A stretch of 64,000 nucleotides of DNA from Shewanella metallivivens (GTDB taxonomy: Bacteria > Pseudomonadota > Gammaproteobacteria > Enterobacterales > Shewanellaceae). Position numbers and translations under genes: made by a program. Under the pieces are notes generated by a model that was given only the letters and a program-made list of their open reading frames with translations, was not told the DNA's origin and made no database searches. This document shows, piece by piece, positions 43,556 to 56,054 of this stretch (the stretch's first letter is position 1; each line of letters begins with the position of its first letter). The stretch covers positions 742,385 to 806,384 of the forward strand of contig NZ_JAQQPZ010000013.1 of assembly GCF_028750675.1 (NCBI RefSeq). The letters run 5' to 3'.

Positions 43556-45184
43556 ATGGAATCTCAACGCAATATATTGCTAATCGGTTTGTTGTTTGTC
43601 AGCTTTTTAATGTGGCAACAATGGCAAACAGATAAGGCACCACAACCGGTAGCACAACAAACCGTTACCCAAACAAACGCTGCGACTATCAACGGCGCAG
43701 ACGTTCCTGAAGCAGATTCGACTGGTATGCCAGTGGATATGCCTGCAACCAAAAACTTAATTACCATTAGCACTGATCAGCTTGATATTAAAATCAGCCC
43801 AGTAGGTGGTGACATCGTTTATGCAGCATTAGTTGCGCACAAAGTTGAGATTGATAAAGACGATCCTTTTGTCATTCTTGAACAAACCAATGACCACACT
43901 TATATTGCACAAAGCGGTTTAATCGGTCGCGACGGCATTGATAGCAGTGCTAAAGGTCGAGCCGCCTTTACCGCGCAAAAAAGCTCTTACACATTAGCAG
44001 ACGGTCAAGACACATTATCTGTGCCTTTAACCTTTACTGCAGACAACGGTGTCACTTACGTAAAAACCTTTACGTTTACCCGTGGTCAATATGATGTTGG
44101 TGTTGATTACAGCATTAGCAACACTTCAGATACTGCATTACAAGTACAAATGTATGGTCAAATAAAACAAACCATCAAAGAGTCTGAAAGCAGCATGATG
44201 ATGCCAACCTACCGTGGTGCGGCATTCTCAACGCAAGATACTCGCTACGAAAAGTATGACTTTGAAGACATGGCTGACAAAAACCTAGGTAAAGCAACAC
44301 TAGGTGGTTGGGCTGCAATGTTACAACACTACTTCGTATCAGCTTGGATTCCACCGGCTACTGATTCAAACACTATTTTCTCAAGTGTGAGTGCTGGTGG
44401 TTTAGCTAACATCGGTTTCCGTGGTGCGGTATATGATATTGCTCCTGGCACAACACAAAAAATTAGCTCACAATTTTATGTCGGCCCTAAAAACCAAAAA
44501 GCGCTTTCTGCTATTTCTGAAACCTTAAACCTAGTGGTTGATTACGGTTTCTTATGGTGGTTAGCAATACCTATTCACTGGTTATTGATGTTCTATCAAT
44601 CATTTGTGGGTAACTGGGGTATGGCGATTATTTTAATCACCTTAACCGTACGTGGTTTGTTATATCCATTAACCAAAGCACAATACAGCTCAATGGCTAA
44701 AATGCGTAATTTACAGCCAAAATTAGCTGAGATGAAAGAACGCTTTGGTGATGACCGTCAAAAGATGGGTCAGGCCATGATGGAACTGTACAAAAAAGAG
44801 AAAGTAAACCCAATGGGTGGCTGCTTACCTATTTTGTTACAGATGCCAATCTTCATCGCATTATACTGGGTATTACTCGAAAGCTATGAACTGCGTCATG
44901 CACCATTCATGTTATGGATTGATGACTTGTCAGTACAAGATCCGTACTATGTATTACCATTGCTAATGGGTGTATCGATGTTCTTGATGCAGAAAATGCA
45001 GCCAATGGCACCAACCATGGACCCAATGCAAGTTAAGATGATGCAATGGATGCCCGTAATCTTTACCGTATTCTTCTTATGGTTCCCAGCAGGTCTAGTA
45101 CTTTACTGGTTAGTCGGTAACTTAGTCGCAATTACTCAGCAAAAGATTATTTATGCCGGTCTTGAGAAAAAAGGCTTAAAATAA
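43556..45184 (+). CDS. yidC: Membrane protein insertase YidC
   Basis: YidC inserts and folds inner-membrane proteins, alone or with SecYEG. The 542-residue protein has an N-terminal anchor ([20 protein letters not shown]), a large periplasmic beta-sandwich domain (about 60-330), and the conserved five-TM core from about 345 with [26 protein letters not shown] and [20 protein letters not shown]. The positively charged cytosolic loop ([17 protein letters not shown]) and KKG C-terminus are typical of gammaproteobacteria. It ends before a good intrinsic terminator. ATP synthase subunit c, a known YidC substrate, is encoded 12 kb away. Confidence 0.96.
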   Translation: MESQRNILLIGLLFVSFLMWQQWQTDKAPQPVAQQTVTQTNAATINGADVPEADSTGMPVDMPATKNLITISTDQLDIKISPVGGDIVYAALVAHKVEIDKDDPFVILEQTNDHTYIAQSGLIGRDGIDSSAKGRAAFTAQKSSYTLADGQDTLSVPLTFTADNGVTYVKTFTFTRGQYDVGVDYSISNTSDTALQVQMYGQIKQTIKESESSMMMPTYRGAAFSTQDTRYEKYDFEDMADKNLGKATLGGWAAMLQHYFVSAWIPPATDSNTIFSSVSAGGLANIGFRGAVYDIAPGTTQKISSQFYVGPKNQKALSAISETLNLVVDYGFLWWLAIPIHWLLMFYQSFVGNWGMAIILITLTVRGLLYPLTKAQYSSMAKMRNLQPKLAEMKERFGDDRQKMGQAMMELYKKEKVNPMGGCLPILLQMPIFIALYWVLLESYELRHAPFMLWIDDLSVQDPYYVLPLLMGVSMFLMQKMQPMAPTMDPMQVKMMQWMPVIFTVFFLWFPAGLVLYWLVGNLVAITQQKIIYAGLEKKGLK

Positions 45185-45227
45185 GCCCAAGCTCGACAGT
45201 TAACTTATTCAAAAGTTAAATGAATAA

Positions 45228-45254
45228 AAAAGGCGGCTTAATAGGCCGCCTTTT
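45228..45254 (+). terminator. Intrinsic terminator after yidC
   Basis: The stem AAAAGGCGGC/GCCGCCTTTT with a short TTAATAG loop is followed by TTCCTTTA. It separates yidC from mnmE, so mnmE may have its own promoter or be reached by readthrough. Confidence 0.8.
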
Positions 45255-45281
45255 CCTTTAATGATTTAGCAGGTATTAACC

Positions 45282-46643
45282 GTGACAACAGACACTATCG
45301 TAGCGCAAGCCACAGCACCAGGGCGTGGTGGAGTGGGTATTATTCGTGTATCTGGCGATCTCGCTGCCAATGTAGCCAACGCCATTATTGGTCATGTACC
45401 TAAAACCCGTTACGCCGAATATTGTGATTTTAATAGCCACGATGGTCACGTTATTGACCAGGGTATAGCGCTATTTTTTAAAGGTCCAAATTCGTTTACT
45501 GGCGAAGATGTATTAGAGCTGCAAGGTCACGGTGGCCAGATCGTACTCGACATGCTAATTAAACGCGTGTTAGAGATTGATGGTATCCGTATAGCTAAAC
45601 CTGGCGAGTTTAGTGAACAAGCGTTTATGAATGACAAACTCGATTTAACTCAAGCAGAAGCCATTGCCGATTTAATTGATGCCACCAGTGAACAAGCCGC
45701 TAAAAGTGCATTGCAATCACTACAAGGTGAGTTTTCAAAAGAGGTACATGAACTGGTTGAGCAAGTCACTAACCTGCGTTTATATGTAGAAGCTGCGATT
45801 GATTTTCCAGATGAAGAAGTCGACTTTTTATCAGACGGTAAAATTGCCAGTGCCTTATATCGAATTATCGACAAACTCACTACTGTTCAAGCCAGTGCCA
45901 AGCAAGGTTCAATTATACGTGAAGGCATGAAAGTCGTCATTGCGGGGCGACCAAATGCCGGCAAATCAAGTTTACTTAATGCCCTTGCAGGTAAAGAGTC
46001 AGCCATTGTGACTGAAATAGCCGGCACCACCCGTGACGTACTACGAGAGCATATTCACCTTGATGGCATGCCACTGCATATTATCGACACCGCAGGATTA
46101 CGCGACACCACAGATACCGTTGAGCAAATTGGTATTGAGCGCGCGTGGGCAGAAATAGCCAGCGCAGATAGAGTGTTGTTTATGGTTGATGGCACCACCA
46201 CTGATGCGGTTGACCCACATGACATATGGCCTGATTTTATTGACCGTTTACCTTCAAGATTAGGTGTTACCGTTGTGCGTAACAAAGCAGATTTAACCGG
46301 TGAAACACTCGAAATATCACAAGAGCAAGGATACGATGTTTACCGTATATCTGCCAAAACCGGCCTTGGGGTTGAAGAGTTAAAACAGCACCTTAAAACA
46401 CTTATGGGCTATCAAAGTAATTTAGAAGGCGGCTTTATTGCCCGCCGTCGTCACTTAGAAGCATTAGAGTTAGCCGCAAGCCACCTACAACTGGGTAAAG
46501 AACAACTTGAAGTGTATCTTGCCGGAGAACTACTGGCTGAAGAGTTACGCATGTGCCAAATGGCGCTATCAGAAATTACCGGTAAATTCACGTCAGATGA
46601 CTTGCTCGGTAAAATCTTTAGCTCCTTCTGTATTGGTAAATAG
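45282..46643 (+). CDS. mnmE: tRNA modification GTPase MnmE
   Basis: With MnmG, MnmE builds the cmnm5 group on U34 of several tRNAs. The 453-residue protein has an N-terminal folate-binding domain ([19 protein letters not shown]), a helical domain, an inserted G domain ([14 protein letters not shown] at about 223, DTAGLRD, NKAD) and the invariant C-terminal CIGK. The start is GTG at 45282. The partner mnmG lies 5 kb downstream beside oriC. The last codons are partly repeated directly after the stop (see findings). Confidence 0.96.
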   Translation: MTTDTIVAQATAPGRGGVGIIRVSGDLAANVANAIIGHVPKTRYAEYCDFNSHDGHVIDQGIALFFKGPNSFTGEDVLELQGHGGQIVLDMLIKRVLEIDGIRIAKPGEFSEQAFMNDKLDLTQAEAIADLIDATSEQAAKSALQSLQGEFSKEVHELVEQVTNLRLYVEAAIDFPDEEVDFLSDGKIASALYRIIDKLTTVQASAKQGSIIREGMKVVIAGRPNAGKSSLLNALAGKESAIVTEIAGTTRDVLREHIHLDGMPLHIIDTAGLRDTTDTVEQIGIERAWAEIASADRVLFMVDGTTTDAVDPHDIWPDFIDRLPSRLGVTVVRNKADLTGETLEISQEQGYDVYRISAKTGLGVEELKQHLKTLMGYQSNLEGGFIARRRHLEALELAASHLQLGKEQLEVYLAGELLAEELRMCQMALSEITGKFTSDDLLGKIFSSFCIGK

Positions 46644-46670
46644 TGTATTGGTAAACAAAGGAAAAAACAC

Positions 46671-47291
46671 ATGACATTGGCCAATCAAGTTGTGGTACTC
46701 GACTTTGAAACCACAGGTTTATCACCCGACAATGGTGACAGAGCCATTGAAATAGGTGCGGTAAAACTGGTTGATGGCCAAATAGTGGACACCTTTCAAG
46801 AACTCATAAACCCAGGTAAGCGAGTTAATAGCTTTATTGAACAATACACAGGTATTAGTAACAATATGCTTAAACATGCGCCATCATCTAAAGAAGTAAT
46901 GGCGCAATTTGCCAAGTTTATTGATGGCTTTAATTTAGTAGCACACAACGCCAGCTTTGATAAAAAATTCTTAGATGCCGAATTTAAGCATAATAAGCTG
47001 CACTACACTGGCCAATTTTCCTGTTCATTACTGCTATCTCGCCGCATAAGCCAAGATGCACCTAATCATCAACTTGGAACCTTAGTGAATTATCATCAGC
47101 TACCAAACGATGGTGTGTTTCACCGCGCCTTAGCCGACGCCACCATGACCAGCCACCTTTGGTTGCATCAACTTGACGTACTGCAACAACAACTGCCAAA
47201 CCACCTTATCACGCTTGATATCATCAATAAGATATCGAGCTTGCCCAAAGCACAAATAAACCGCTACTACCAAACAATGGCGCACCAATAA
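46671..47291 (+). CDS. DnaQ-like 3'-5' exonuclease (DEDDh)
   Basis: This 206-residue protein is a stand-alone DEDDh exonuclease domain related to the DNA polymerase III epsilon proofreading subunit and to RNase T. Exo I is VVVLDFETTGLSP, Exo II contains LVAHNASFDKKFLD and Exo III is HRALADATMT with the catalytic histidine. The long C-terminal tail carries no recognised clamp-binding motif. It begins 27 bp after mnmE and AAAGGAAAA precedes the ATG, so it may share that transcript. The substrate (DNA or RNA) cannot be read from sequence. Confidence 0.85.
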   Translation: MTLANQVVVLDFETTGLSPDNGDRAIEIGAVKLVDGQIVDTFQELINPGKRVNSFIEQYTGISNNMLKHAPSSKEVMAQFAKFIDGFNLVAHNASFDKKFLDAEFKHNKLHYTGQFSCSLLLSRRISQDAPNHQLGTLVNYHQLPNDGVFHRALADATMTSHLWLHQLDVLQQQLPNHLITLDIINKISSLPKAQINRYYQTMAHQ

Positions 47292-47292
47292 G

Positions 47293-48159
47293 CTAAAGCT
47301 CTTGTGATAACTTATCCACTAACAAACGCACTTTAGGTGACAAATGACGGTTATGCGGATATAACGCCCAAATCCCTTCTTTGGGTTGTTGATATGGCGC
47401 GAGTAACACCACTAATTGCCCAGCTTCAATTGCATCGTTAACGTAGTAACCGGGTAATTGCACAATACCTAAACCACTTATTGCGGCAGATAATAAGCTT
47501 AACCCACTGCTACAACTCAACGAACCACTGACTTTAACGGCTTTAGCTTTACCTTGATCAATAAAGTTCCAATGCGATTGGCTACCGATTAAACAATTAT
47601 GCTGACTGAGTTCAGACAAAGTATAAGGCGTACCAAATTGAGCAATATAACTTGGTGCAGCACACACATATTGGCTGCGATTAGTTAAGTGCTTAGCCAT
47701 CATTGACGAATTAGTTAACCGCCCTAGCCTAATGGCTAAATCAAAACCACCTTCAACAAGATCAAGCTGACGGTTGGTTAATTCGCACACCACTTCAATA
47801 TCACGGTACTGCTGCATAAAATCGATAACAATCGGCATAACAAACTTTTCACCGTAGGTTACCGGTGCGGTCATGCGTATTAAACCTTGAGGTTTATCTT
47901 TTAAGCTCGAAATTGCCCGTTCTGCTTCATCAAGACTGTCTAATACCTGGCGGCAATGCTGATAATAAACCGAGCCCTCTTCTGTTAACGATACTTTGCG
48001 TGTCGTACGATAAAACAATTTAGTGTTTAGACGGTTTTCAAGTTGGCTTACTTGGCGACTCACTTGTGCCGTAGAAATACTTAAACGCTTACCTGCGGCA
48101 GTAAAACTGTCAGTTTCGGCCACTGCAACAAACTCAAAAATCCCTTCCCACTGCATCAT
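47293..48159 (-). CDS. LysR-family transcriptional regulator
   Basis: This 288-residue LysR-type regulator has an N-terminal winged helix-turn-helix (FVAVAETDSFTAAGKRLSIS, then TAQVSRQVSQLENRL) and a periplasmic-binding-like effector domain (about 90-288). It is transcribed divergently from adhC with 139 bp between starts, so activation of adhC-fghA in response to formaldehyde or a related adduct is the natural guess. The effector is not known. Either of two adjacent ATG codons may start it. It is convergent, 1 bp apart, with the exonuclease gene. Confidence 0.9.
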   Translation of the reverse strand: MMQWEGIFEFVAVAETDSFTAAGKRLSISTAQVSRQVSQLENRLNTKLFYRTTRKVSLTEEGSVYYQHCRQVLDSLDEAERAISSLKDKPQGLIRMTAPVTYGEKFVMPIVIDFMQQYRDIEVVCELTNRQLDLVEGGFDLAIRLGRLTNSSMMAKHLTNRSQYVCAAPSYIAQFGTPYTLSELSQHNCLIGSQSHWNFIDQGKAKAVKVSGSLSCSSGLSLLSAAISGLGIVQLPGYYVNDAIEAGQLVVLLAPYQQPKEGIWALYPHNRHLSPKVRLLVDKLSQEL

Positions 48160-48200
48160 TATTACATTCTCGTAAAAGTAATTTACAAAACTAGCTGATT

Positions 48201-49429
<1,229 letters not shown>

Positions 49430-49498
49430 GCTGATCTTAAATAGAAAAACAATGCAGTTAATTTTTAATTAGCTGCATTTATTTTATGAGGACCCACC

Positions 49499-50344
49499 AT
49501 GACCATTGAAAATATCAGCAACACCAAAGCATTTGGTGGCTGGCATAAACAATATACTCATTTTTCAACAGCATTAAATTGCACGATGCGATTTGCTATT
49601 TACTTACCGCCACAAGCTGAACAACAAAATGTGCCCGTATTGTATTGGTTATCAGGGCTTACCTGCACTGACGAAAACTTTATGCAAAAAGCCGGTGCAC
49701 AGCGCATTGCCGCTGAACTAGGTATAGCGATTGTTGCACCAGACACCAGCCCACGTGGTGATGGCGTTGCCGACGACAAAGACGGTGCTTATGATTTTGG
49801 TTTAGGCGCAGGGTTTTACCTCAATGCGACTAAACCACCTTTTGATCAGCATTATAAAATGTATGATTATGTGGTGTCAGAGTTACCAGCAATCATTGAA
49901 GCGCATTTTCCGGTAACTAACCAACGTAGCATTAGTGGCCACTCAATGGGCGGCCATGGCGCCTTAACAATTGCATTAAAAAATCCAAACCTATTTGCTA
50001 GTGTGTCAGCCTTTAGCCCAATTTGTAATCCAATGGATTGCCCTTGGGGAATTAAAGCATTCCGTGGTTATTTGGGCGATGATCAACAGCAATGGCAACA
50101 ATATGATAGCTGTGAATTAATGCAAAATAGCCAACAATTTGTGCCTGCGCTGGTGGATCAAGGTAGCAATGACAACTTTTTAGATGAGCAATTAAAACCT
50201 CACGCATTAGAAAAAGTCGCCCAACAAAAGGGTTATCCTCTCGAGTTACGAATGCAGTCTGGATATGACCATAGCTACTACTTTATTGCGACCTTTATTG
50301 AAGAACACCTGCGATTTCATGCAAAATATTTAAAGATCAACTAA
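49499..50344 (+). CDS. fghA: S-formylglutathione hydrolase
   Basis: FghA hydrolyses S-formylglutathione to formate and glutathione, completing formaldehyde detoxification begun by AdhC. The 281-residue alpha/beta hydrolase of the esterase D group has the nucleophile S149 in [13 protein letters not shown], the oxyanion loop [10 protein letters not shown] and the catalytic histidine in GYDHSYYFI. Length matches E. coli FrmB/YeiG (about 278). It has a GAGGA ribosome binding site and ends before a strong terminator. Confidence 0.95.
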   Translation: MTIENISNTKAFGGWHKQYTHFSTALNCTMRFAIYLPPQAEQQNVPVLYWLSGLTCTDENFMQKAGAQRIAAELGIAIVAPDTSPRGDGVADDKDGAYDFGLGAGFYLNATKPPFDQHYKMYDYVVSELPAIIEAHFPVTNQRSISGHSMGGHGALTIALKNPNLFASVSAFSPICNPMDCPWGIKAFRGYLGDDQQQWQQYDSCELMQNSQQFVPALVDQGSNDNFLDEQLKPHALEKVAQQKGYPLELRMQSGYDHSYYFIATFIEEHLRFHAKYLKIN

Positions 50345-50370
50345 CACTAATCAGATGTTAACACTCACTC

Positions 50371-50398
50371 AAAACGAGCCTTTAGGGCTCGTTTTTTT
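50371..50398 (+). terminator. Intrinsic terminator after fghA
   Basis: A stem AAACGAGCC with GGCTCGTTT and a short loop is followed by TTTT. It lies about 30 bp after the fghA stop and resembles the fadA terminator in its ACGAGCC stem. Confidence 0.88.
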
Positions 50399-50555
50399 AT
50401 CGCTACAAAGTATAAAACGGCCAAATAAACAGGTTATTTAGGCGTAAAAAGTGTAAATAAGCCAACATGTAGCACAATTGAGCGAGTAAAATAACCGTAA
50501 AGCACATTAAAACTGGCTGTTAAACAAGCAGTTTAAGCAACAATTCGGAGTAAAA

Positions 50556-50999
50556 ATGGCAAAAATAGCATTATTAGTGGGTACCACATTGGGCAGCTCA
50601 GAATATGTCGCCGATGAAATGGCAGAGCAATTGACCCAATTAAACCACCAAACAGAGGTATTTATTGACCCACAATGGAATCAATTAAGCGACTTTTCAG
50701 TGTGGATCATCGTTAGCTCAACCCATGGCGCGGGCGATCTACCCGACAACATAGTGCCTTTTTATAAACAATTAATACTCAATATGCCGGATCTAACATC
50801 GGTTCAACATGCATTATGCGCCATTGGTGATTCGAGCTACGACACATTTTGCCAAGGGCCCAAAAAAATAATCGATCTACTTTTACAATGTGGATCAACT
50901 CCAATTGTGGATAAGATCCAAATTGATGTCCAACAAGATCCCGTGCCTGAAGAACCCGCTCTGGCGTGGCTATCGCAATGGCAGGATAAAATTAAGTAG
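50556..50999 (+). CDS. mioC: Flavodoxin-like protein MioC
   Basis: This 147-residue short-chain flavodoxin is MioC, known in E. coli as a biotin synthase electron donor and as the gene whose transcription enters oriC. FMN-binding segments VGTTLGSSEYVADEMAEQL (phosphate loop) and SSTHGAGDLPDN (isoalloxazine loop) are visible, and CAIGDSSYDTFCQG follows the family pattern. It is transcribed towards oriC, which begins directly after the stop codon. A DnaA-box-like 9-mer lies inside its coding sequence (50906-50914). Confidence 0.93.
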   Translation: MAKIALLVGTTLGSSEYVADEMAEQLTQLNHQTEVFIDPQWNQLSDFSVWIIVSSTHGAGDLPDNIVPFYKQLILNMPDLTSVQHALCAIGDSSYDTFCQGPKKIIDLLLQCGSTPIVDKIQIDVQQDPVPEEPALAWLSQWQDKIK

Positions 51000-51466
51000 C
51001 CATAATATGCGATCTTATTTTGTATAAACTAAGATCAACTCACAATTTAGATTTGACTTATCCACAAATTACTATTTTAAATAACAACTTTGTGGATAAG
51101 CTATTATTTTTAGCGATCATAACTCTGTACTACTCACAACCAGATCTGCTTAAAGATCCCCCTTGTGGATAAGTACCCGATCTATCCCCACCTTATATTG
51201 AGTTTGATCGCGATCAGATCACAGGTTTAATAAGCTGTTAAATCTTGATTTTAAAGGTAAAATAGAGTTATTAACAGAAAATACCGATCCTAATAGTAAA
51301 CATAATAAAAAGATCTATATAAAGATCTTAAGATCTATTAAGCAAACCCATCTTGATCATTCTATGAAAAATGATCATTCACGTTCTGACAAGCAAGTGC
51401 TAAAATGCGCAGCTTGAATCACGTTTCAAATTGAATTTAACTTTCTAAGCAATCAAAGGTCGCATA
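51000..51466. other. oriC: Predicted chromosomal replication origin (oriC)
   Basis: This 467-bp non-coding gap between mioC and mnmG holds the features of an enterobacterial-type oriC. Perfect DnaA boxes lie at 51058-51066 (TTATCCACA), 51091-51099 and 51164-51172 (both TGTGGATAA), with a weaker box near 51182. I count about 15 GATC sites, the Dam/SeqA sequence. An AT-rich unwinding segment at about 51300-51345 contains three spaced AGATCT repeats resembling the 13-mers of E. coli. Gene context (mioC/gidA) is also the E. coli context. No protein-coding frame is present. Confidence 0.88.
51058..51172. promoter_or_regulatory. Perfect DnaA boxes in oriC
   Basis: One plus-oriented TTATCCACA (51058-51066) and two minus-oriented copies (51091-51099 and 51164-51172) lie within 115 bp. 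The first two face each other across a 24-bp gap. Confidence 0.85.
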
Positions 51467-53356
51467 ATGCATTTTCATGAACGGTTTGATGTAATTGTCG
51501 TTGGTGGTGGTCATGCCGGAACTGAGGCAGCCCTCGCAGCAGCAAGAATGGGATCAAAAACATTATTGTTAACCCATAACATCGACACACTAGGTCAAAT
51601 GTCTTGTAATCCCGCCATTGGTGGTATTGGTAAAGGGCATTTGGTTAAAGAGATCGACGCATTAGGCGGAGCCATGGCAACGGCAACAGATTTTGCCGGG
51701 ATTCAATTTAGAACATTAAATTCAAGTAAAGGCCCAGCTGTTCGTGCAACTCGTGCCCAAGCAGACCGTGCGTTATATCGTCAAAAAATTCAGCATATTT
51801 TACAAAATCAAGTTAACTTACGTATTTTTCAACAAGCGGTTGATGACTTAGTTGTTGAAAATAATAAAGTTATTGGTGTTGTCACTCAAATGGGGCTCGC
51901 ATTTGAAGCACCTGCAGTGGTCTTAACCACAGGCACATTTCTAAGCGGTAAAATTCATATTGGTTTACAAAACTACAGCGGTGGCCGTGCAGGCGATCCA
52001 CCAGCAATTGCATTAGCAAATCGTTTACGTGAATTACCTATCCGTGTAGGCCGTTTAAAAACAGGTACACCACCACGTATTGATGCCAATACCATTGATT
52101 TTTCACAAATGACTGAGCAAAAAGGTGATTCGCCATTACCGGTAATGTCATTTATTGGCGATGTCAGCCAGCATCCAAAACAAATTTCATGTTTTATTAC
52201 TCACACCAATGAAAAAACTCACGACATTATTCGTGGTGGCTTAGACAGAAGTCCAATGTATTCAGGTGTTATCGAAGGTATTGGCCCTCGTTACTGCCCA
52301 TCGATTGAAGATAAGATCCACCGCTTTGCTGATAAGTCATCGCATCAGATCTTTATTGAACCTGAAGGGTTAAGCACGAATGAGATCTATCCTAATGGTA
52401 TTTCTACAAGCTTACCTTTTGATGTACAACTTAATTTAGTCCGTTCGATCAAAGGCATGGAAAACGCTGAAATCGTTCGTCCTGGTTACGCTATCGAATA
52501 CGATTATTTTGATCCACGCGATCTTAAAAATTCATTAGAAACCAAAACCATTGAAGGTTTATTCTTTGCTGGCCAAATTAACGGCACTACAGGTTACGAA
52601 GAAGCCGGTGCTCAAGGGTTATTAGCGGGTATGAATGCATCTTTACAGGTACAAGGTAAAGAGACTTGGTGTCCACGCCGCGATGAAGCTTACCTTGGGG
52701 TATTAGTTGATGATCTATCAACCCTTGGTACTAAAGAACCCTACCGCATGTTCACTAGCCGTGCCGAGTATCGTTTATTACTACGTGAAGACAACGCTGA
52801 TCTACGCTTAACCGAAAAAGGCCGTGAGCTTGGTTTGGTTGACGATAATCGTTGGGAGTTATTCAGTAAGAAAAAAGAATCGATCGAACTGGAATTACAG
52901 CGTTTACGTAGCCAATGGGTACACCCTAATTCACCGTTATTAGACGTATTAAACCCTCAATTAAATACACCCATCTCGCGTGAAGCGTCATTTGAAGATT
53001 TGCTGCGTCGCCCTGAAATGGATTACAGTAAATTAATGCGGTTAGAGGGATTTGGTCCTGGACTTGACGATCCACAAGCTGCAGAGCAAGTACAAATTCA
53101 AGTTAAATACTCAGGATATATCCAACGTCAACAAGATGAAATTGATAAAGCTATTCGTCATGAGAGCTCATTATTACCACTTGATCTAGATTACAAAGAA
53201 GTTCCCGGCTTATCAAATGAAGTGATTGCTAAGCTAAATAACCATAAACCTGAAACGGTAGGACAAGCATCACGCATATCAGGAATTACCCCTGCAGCGA
53301 TCTCAATCTTGCTAGTCCACTTAAAAAAACGTGGTTTATTGAGAAAAAGCGCATAA
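51467..53356 (+). CDS. mnmG: tRNA uridine-5-carboxymethylaminomethyl modification enzyme MnmG
   Basis: MnmG (GidA) is the FAD-dependent partner of MnmE that modifies U34 of tRNAs decoding NNA/NNG codons. The 629-residue protein (E. coli 629) begins with an FAD-binding Rossmann loop [20 protein letters not shown], then [20 protein letters not shown] and FLSGKIHIG, and ends with a helical MnmE-interacting domain. The ATG at 51467 directly follows oriC. It is the first gene rightward of the origin, as in E. coli. Confidence 0.97.
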   Translation: MHFHERFDVIVVGGGHAGTEAALAAARMGSKTLLLTHNIDTLGQMSCNPAIGGIGKGHLVKEIDALGGAMATATDFAGIQFRTLNSSKGPAVRATRAQADRALYRQKIQHILQNQVNLRIFQQAVDDLVVENNKVIGVVTQMGLAFEAPAVVLTTGTFLSGKIHIGLQNYSGGRAGDPPAIALANRLRELPIRVGRLKTGTPPRIDANTIDFSQMTEQKGDSPLPVMSFIGDVSQHPKQISCFITHTNEKTHDIIRGGLDRSPMYSGVIEGIGPRYCPSIEDKIHRFADKSSHQIFIEPEGLSTNEIYPNGISTSLPFDVQLNLVRSIKGMENAEIVRPGYAIEYDYFDPRDLKNSLETKTIEGLFFAGQINGTTGYEEAGAQGLLAGMNASLQVQGKETWCPRRDEAYLGVLVDDLSTLGTKEPYRMFTSRAEYRLLLREDNADLRLTEKGRELGLVDDNRWELFSKKKESIELELQRLRSQWVHPNSPLLDVLNPQLNTPISREASFEDLLRRPEMDYSKLMRLEGFGPGLDDPQAAEQVQIQVKYSGYIQRQQDEIDKAIRHESSLLPLDLDYKEVPGLSNEVIAKLNNHKPETVGQASRISGITPAAISILLVHLKKRGLLRKSA

Positions 53357-53385
53357 TTACAGATATTTTTTCGACTCAATAACAC

Positions 53386-53409
53386 AAGGGAAGCCATAAG
53401 GCTTCCCTT
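53386..53409 (+). terminator. Intergenic hairpin between mnmG and rsmG
   Basis: A perfect 10-bp stem AAGGGAAGCC/GGCTTCCCTT closes an ATAA loop, 30 bp after the mnmG stop. Because no clear T-run follows, it is more likely a processing or stability hairpin than a full terminator. Confidence 0.5.
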
Positions 53410-53467
53410 AGTGCTTTTACGGCTTCATAATAACTGCCGTCTGTTCATGCAATTTACGAGGCTTTCT

Positions 53468-54088
53468 GTGTTATCTGCGCAACTTCAAACCTATTTAGCT
53501 GAAATGAAAATATCGGCCACTGAATTACAACAAAAGCAACTAATCGGTTTTGTTGAAATGCTCGCTAAATGGAATAAAGCCTATAACCTCACCTCGGTTC
53601 GCGATCCTGAGCAAATGTTAATTCGTCATATTATGGACAGTTTGGCAGTTTCTCCTTATCTTGATGGACAACGCTTTATCGATGTGGGTACAGGACCTGG
53701 TTTACCGGGGATCCCGTTAGCCATTATGAACCCAGACAAAGAATTTGTATTATTAGACAGCTTAGGCAAACGGATCCGTTTTCAGAAACAGGTTCAGTTT
53801 GAGCTAAAAATTAATAATATAACCTCTGTAGAAAGCCGGGTTGAGGCTTATCAACCTGAAGATAAATTTGATGGCGTATTAAGCCGAGCGTTTGCTTCGA
53901 TACAAGACATGCTGAGCTGGTGCCATCATTTACCAAAAGAAAACGGTATTTATTACGCCTTAAAAGGCCAATTAAGTGAACAAGAATTACAGCAAATGCC
54001 GCCAGGATTTTCGCTGGTTGATACCATTGTATTGCATGTACCAAAGCTAGATGAACAGCGACATTTATTAAAAATTACTAAGCAATAA
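53468..54088 (+). CDS. rsmG: 16S rRNA m7G527 methyltransferase RsmG
   Basis: RsmG (GidB) methylates N7 of G527 in 16S rRNA with S-adenosylmethionine. The 206-residue protein carries [16 protein letters not shown] (SAM loop), [13 protein letters not shown] and [16 protein letters not shown], as in E. coli RsmG (207 residues). I start it at GTG 53468, which lies seven bases after GAGG. An ATG 21 bp upstream (53447) and a longer open frame fit the family length less well. It follows mnmG and precedes parAB. Confidence 0.93.
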   Translation: MLSAQLQTYLAEMKISATELQQKQLIGFVEMLAKWNKAYNLTSVRDPEQMLIRHIMDSLAVSPYLDGQRFIDVGTGPGLPGIPLAIMNPDKEFVLLDSLGKRIRFQKQVQFELKINNITSVESRVEAYQPEDKFDGVLSRAFASIQDMLSWCHHLPKENGIYYALKGQLSEQELQQMPPGFSLVDTIVLHVPKLDEQRHLLKITKQ

Positions 54089-54150
54089 AGTGCATTTCTT
54101 TCGCTAATTAATCGAACCGGACATCAATAATTTAAAGACAGGATGACATA

Positions 54151-54939
54151 GTGGGTAAAATTATTGCCGTAGCCAACCAAAAAGGTGGCGTAGGAAAAAC
54201 AACTACTTGCGTAAACTTAGCCGCATCACTTGCCGCCACAAAGCGTAAAGTGTTGTTGATCGACTTAGATCCTCAAGGCAATGCCACCATGGGCAGTGGG
54301 GTCGACAAATATGATGTTGACAGTACCGCCTACGAATTACTCGTAGAAGAAAAGCCTTTTGCAGATATTGTGATTAAAAATACCGTGGGTAAATTTGATC
54401 TGATCGCCGGTAATGGCGATGTGACTGCTGCAGAAATTAAGCTGATGGAGTTTTTTGCTCGCGAGATCCGCTTACGTAACGCACTTGCGCCTATAAGAGA
54501 TGACTACGACTATATCTTTATCGACTGCCCACCCTCATTAAATATGTTAACTGTTAATGCCATGTCTGCTGCAGATTCTGTTTTAGTACCAATGCAGTGT
54601 GAATACTATGCATTAGAAGGGCTAACAGCGTTAATCGATACCATTACTAAGTTAGGTGCAATGGTCAATCCAACATTAACCATTGAAGGTATATTGCGTA
54701 CTATGTACGACCCACGCAATCGCCTATCAAATGATGTATCTGATCAACTAAAGCAACATTTTGGAGATAAGGTTTATCGCACTGTCATTCCAAGAAATAT
54801 TCGTTTAGCGGAAGCACCTAGTTTTGGTGCGCCTGCCATGTATTACGATAAATCAAGTGCAGGTGCTAAAGCTTATTTAGCCCTAGCAGGTGAAATTATT
54901 CGTCGTGCAGAGCAGCAGACACAACCCAAACAAGCGTAG
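54151..54939 (+). CDS. parA: Chromosome partitioning ATPase ParA (Soj)
   Basis: ParA is a deviant-Walker ATPase that binds DNA as an ATP dimer and helps segregate origins with ParB-parS. The 262-residue protein begins [19 protein letters not shown] with the signature lysine, followed by [16 protein letters not shown] and [15 protein letters not shown]. The start is GTG at 54151 after AGGA. It is 11 bp upstream of parB in the usual parAB operon. The chromosomal type has no N-terminal HTH extension. Confidence 0.96.
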   Translation: MGKIIAVANQKGGVGKTTTCVNLAASLAATKRKVLLIDLDPQGNATMGSGVDKYDVDSTAYELLVEEKPFADIVIKNTVGKFDLIAGNGDVTAAEIKLMEFFAREIRLRNALAPIRDDYDYIFIDCPPSLNMLTVNAMSAADSVLVPMQCEYYALEGLTALIDTITKLGAMVNPTLTIEGILRTMYDPRNRLSNDVSDQLKQHFGDKVYRTVIPRNIRLAEAPSFGAPAMYYDKSSAGAKAYLALAGEIIRRAEQQTQPKQA

Positions 54940-54950
54940 GATATATAAAA

Positions 54951-55835
54951 ATGACGTTAAAAAAACGCGGTTTAGGTAAAGGCCTGGATGCCTTATTAAG
55001 CCATAGTAATGCGGCGACTCGTAAAACTGAGCAATCTGAAGAAACTCTACCATTAGCCACTGCAGGCGATCTTATTCATCTTGATCTCGACAAACTCCAG
55101 CCGGGTAAATACCAACCGCGTAAAGATATGTCGCCTGAAGCACTAGAAGAACTGGCTGAATCAATTCGCTCGCAAGGAGTTATTCAACCTATTGTTGTAC
55201 GTAGGGTTGTTGATGATAATTATGAAATCATCGCCGGTGAGCGTCGTTGGCGAGCTGCGCAACTTGCTAAACTTGATAAAGTTCCTTGTATTGTTAAGCA
55301 GGTGGCAGATGAAGCCGCTGTCGCTATTGCATTAATTGAAAATATTCAGCGCGAAGATCTCAATGCAATGGAAGAGGCAATAGCATTACAACGTTTGTTA
55401 GAAGAGTTTGAGTTAACACATCAACAAGTCGCCGATGCGGTAGGTAAATCTCGTGTTAGTGTGTCAAACCTATTACGTTTAAATAGCCTCAATGAGCCTG
55501 TTAAACGTTTGTTAGAATATGGTGACATTGACATGGGGCACGCCCGTGCTTTATTGGCTATTGAAGGCGATGAACAAACTAATTTGGCTCGATTAGTTGC
55601 CTCAAAGGAAATGACTGTTCGAGAAACTGAACGATTAGTTAATAAAGCCCTAAATCCGGCTAAAGTTGCCGAAACACCAGCTAAAGATCATGATGTTAGC
55701 CGTTTAGAACAAGAGTTAATTGAAAGGCTCGGTGCCAAAGTTGCCATCAACCATGGTACTAAAGGCAAAGGAAAAATTGTAATAAACTACCAAAATCTCG
55801 CTGAATTAGACGGTATTTTAAGTAAAATCCGCTAA
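54951..55835 (+). CDS. parB: Chromosome partitioning protein ParB
   Basis: ParB binds parS, loads onto DNA as a CTP-dependent clamp and recruits ParA and SMC-type condensins. The 294-residue protein has the N-terminal ParA-stimulating tail (KKRGLGKGLDALL), the CTP-binding domain with GERRWRAAQLA and NIQREDLNAMEEA, a helix-turn-helix (THQQVADAVGKSRVSVSNLL) and a C-terminal dimerisation domain. Matching parS sequences are present in this window (27002, 30060, 31331, 38726). Confidence 0.96.
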   Translation: MTLKKRGLGKGLDALLSHSNAATRKTEQSEETLPLATAGDLIHLDLDKLQPGKYQPRKDMSPEALEELAESIRSQGVIQPIVVRRVVDDNYEIIAGERRWRAAQLAKLDKVPCIVKQVADEAAVAIALIENIQREDLNAMEEAIALQRLLEEFELTHQQVADAVGKSRVSVSNLLRLNSLNEPVKRLLEYGDIDMGHARALLAIEGDEQTNLARLVASKEMTVRETERLVNKALNPAKVAETPAKDHDVSRLEQELIERLGAKVAINHGTKGKGKIVINYQNLAELDGILSKIR

Positions 55836-55946
55836 AAAGCCGACTAAACCATTTTATGTAGTAATTTTGTGACATAGCGCTAATTTTTACTTTTGTATAT
55901 TTAGCGCTAATTCACTCATTAAATCGTTGTTTTCCTATCATCAAAG

Positions 55947-55974
55947 TTGCAAACAAAGCGCGAAAAGGTATACT
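55947..55974 (+). promoter_or_regulatory. Predicted promoter of the atp operon
   Basis: -35 TTGCAA (55947-55952), a 16-bp spacer and -10 TATACT (55969-55974) lie 80 bp upstream of atpI. The repeated AGCGCTAATT near 55877 and 55901 just upstream could bind a regulator. No transcription start is proven. Confidence 0.6.
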
Positions 55975-56054
55975 TTGCAGGCTTTTTGTATCTTAAGGCT
56001 AGTTTAATCTATTAAATTTAACATTAGGACCGCGAAAGGCATTAATGCGGAGAT

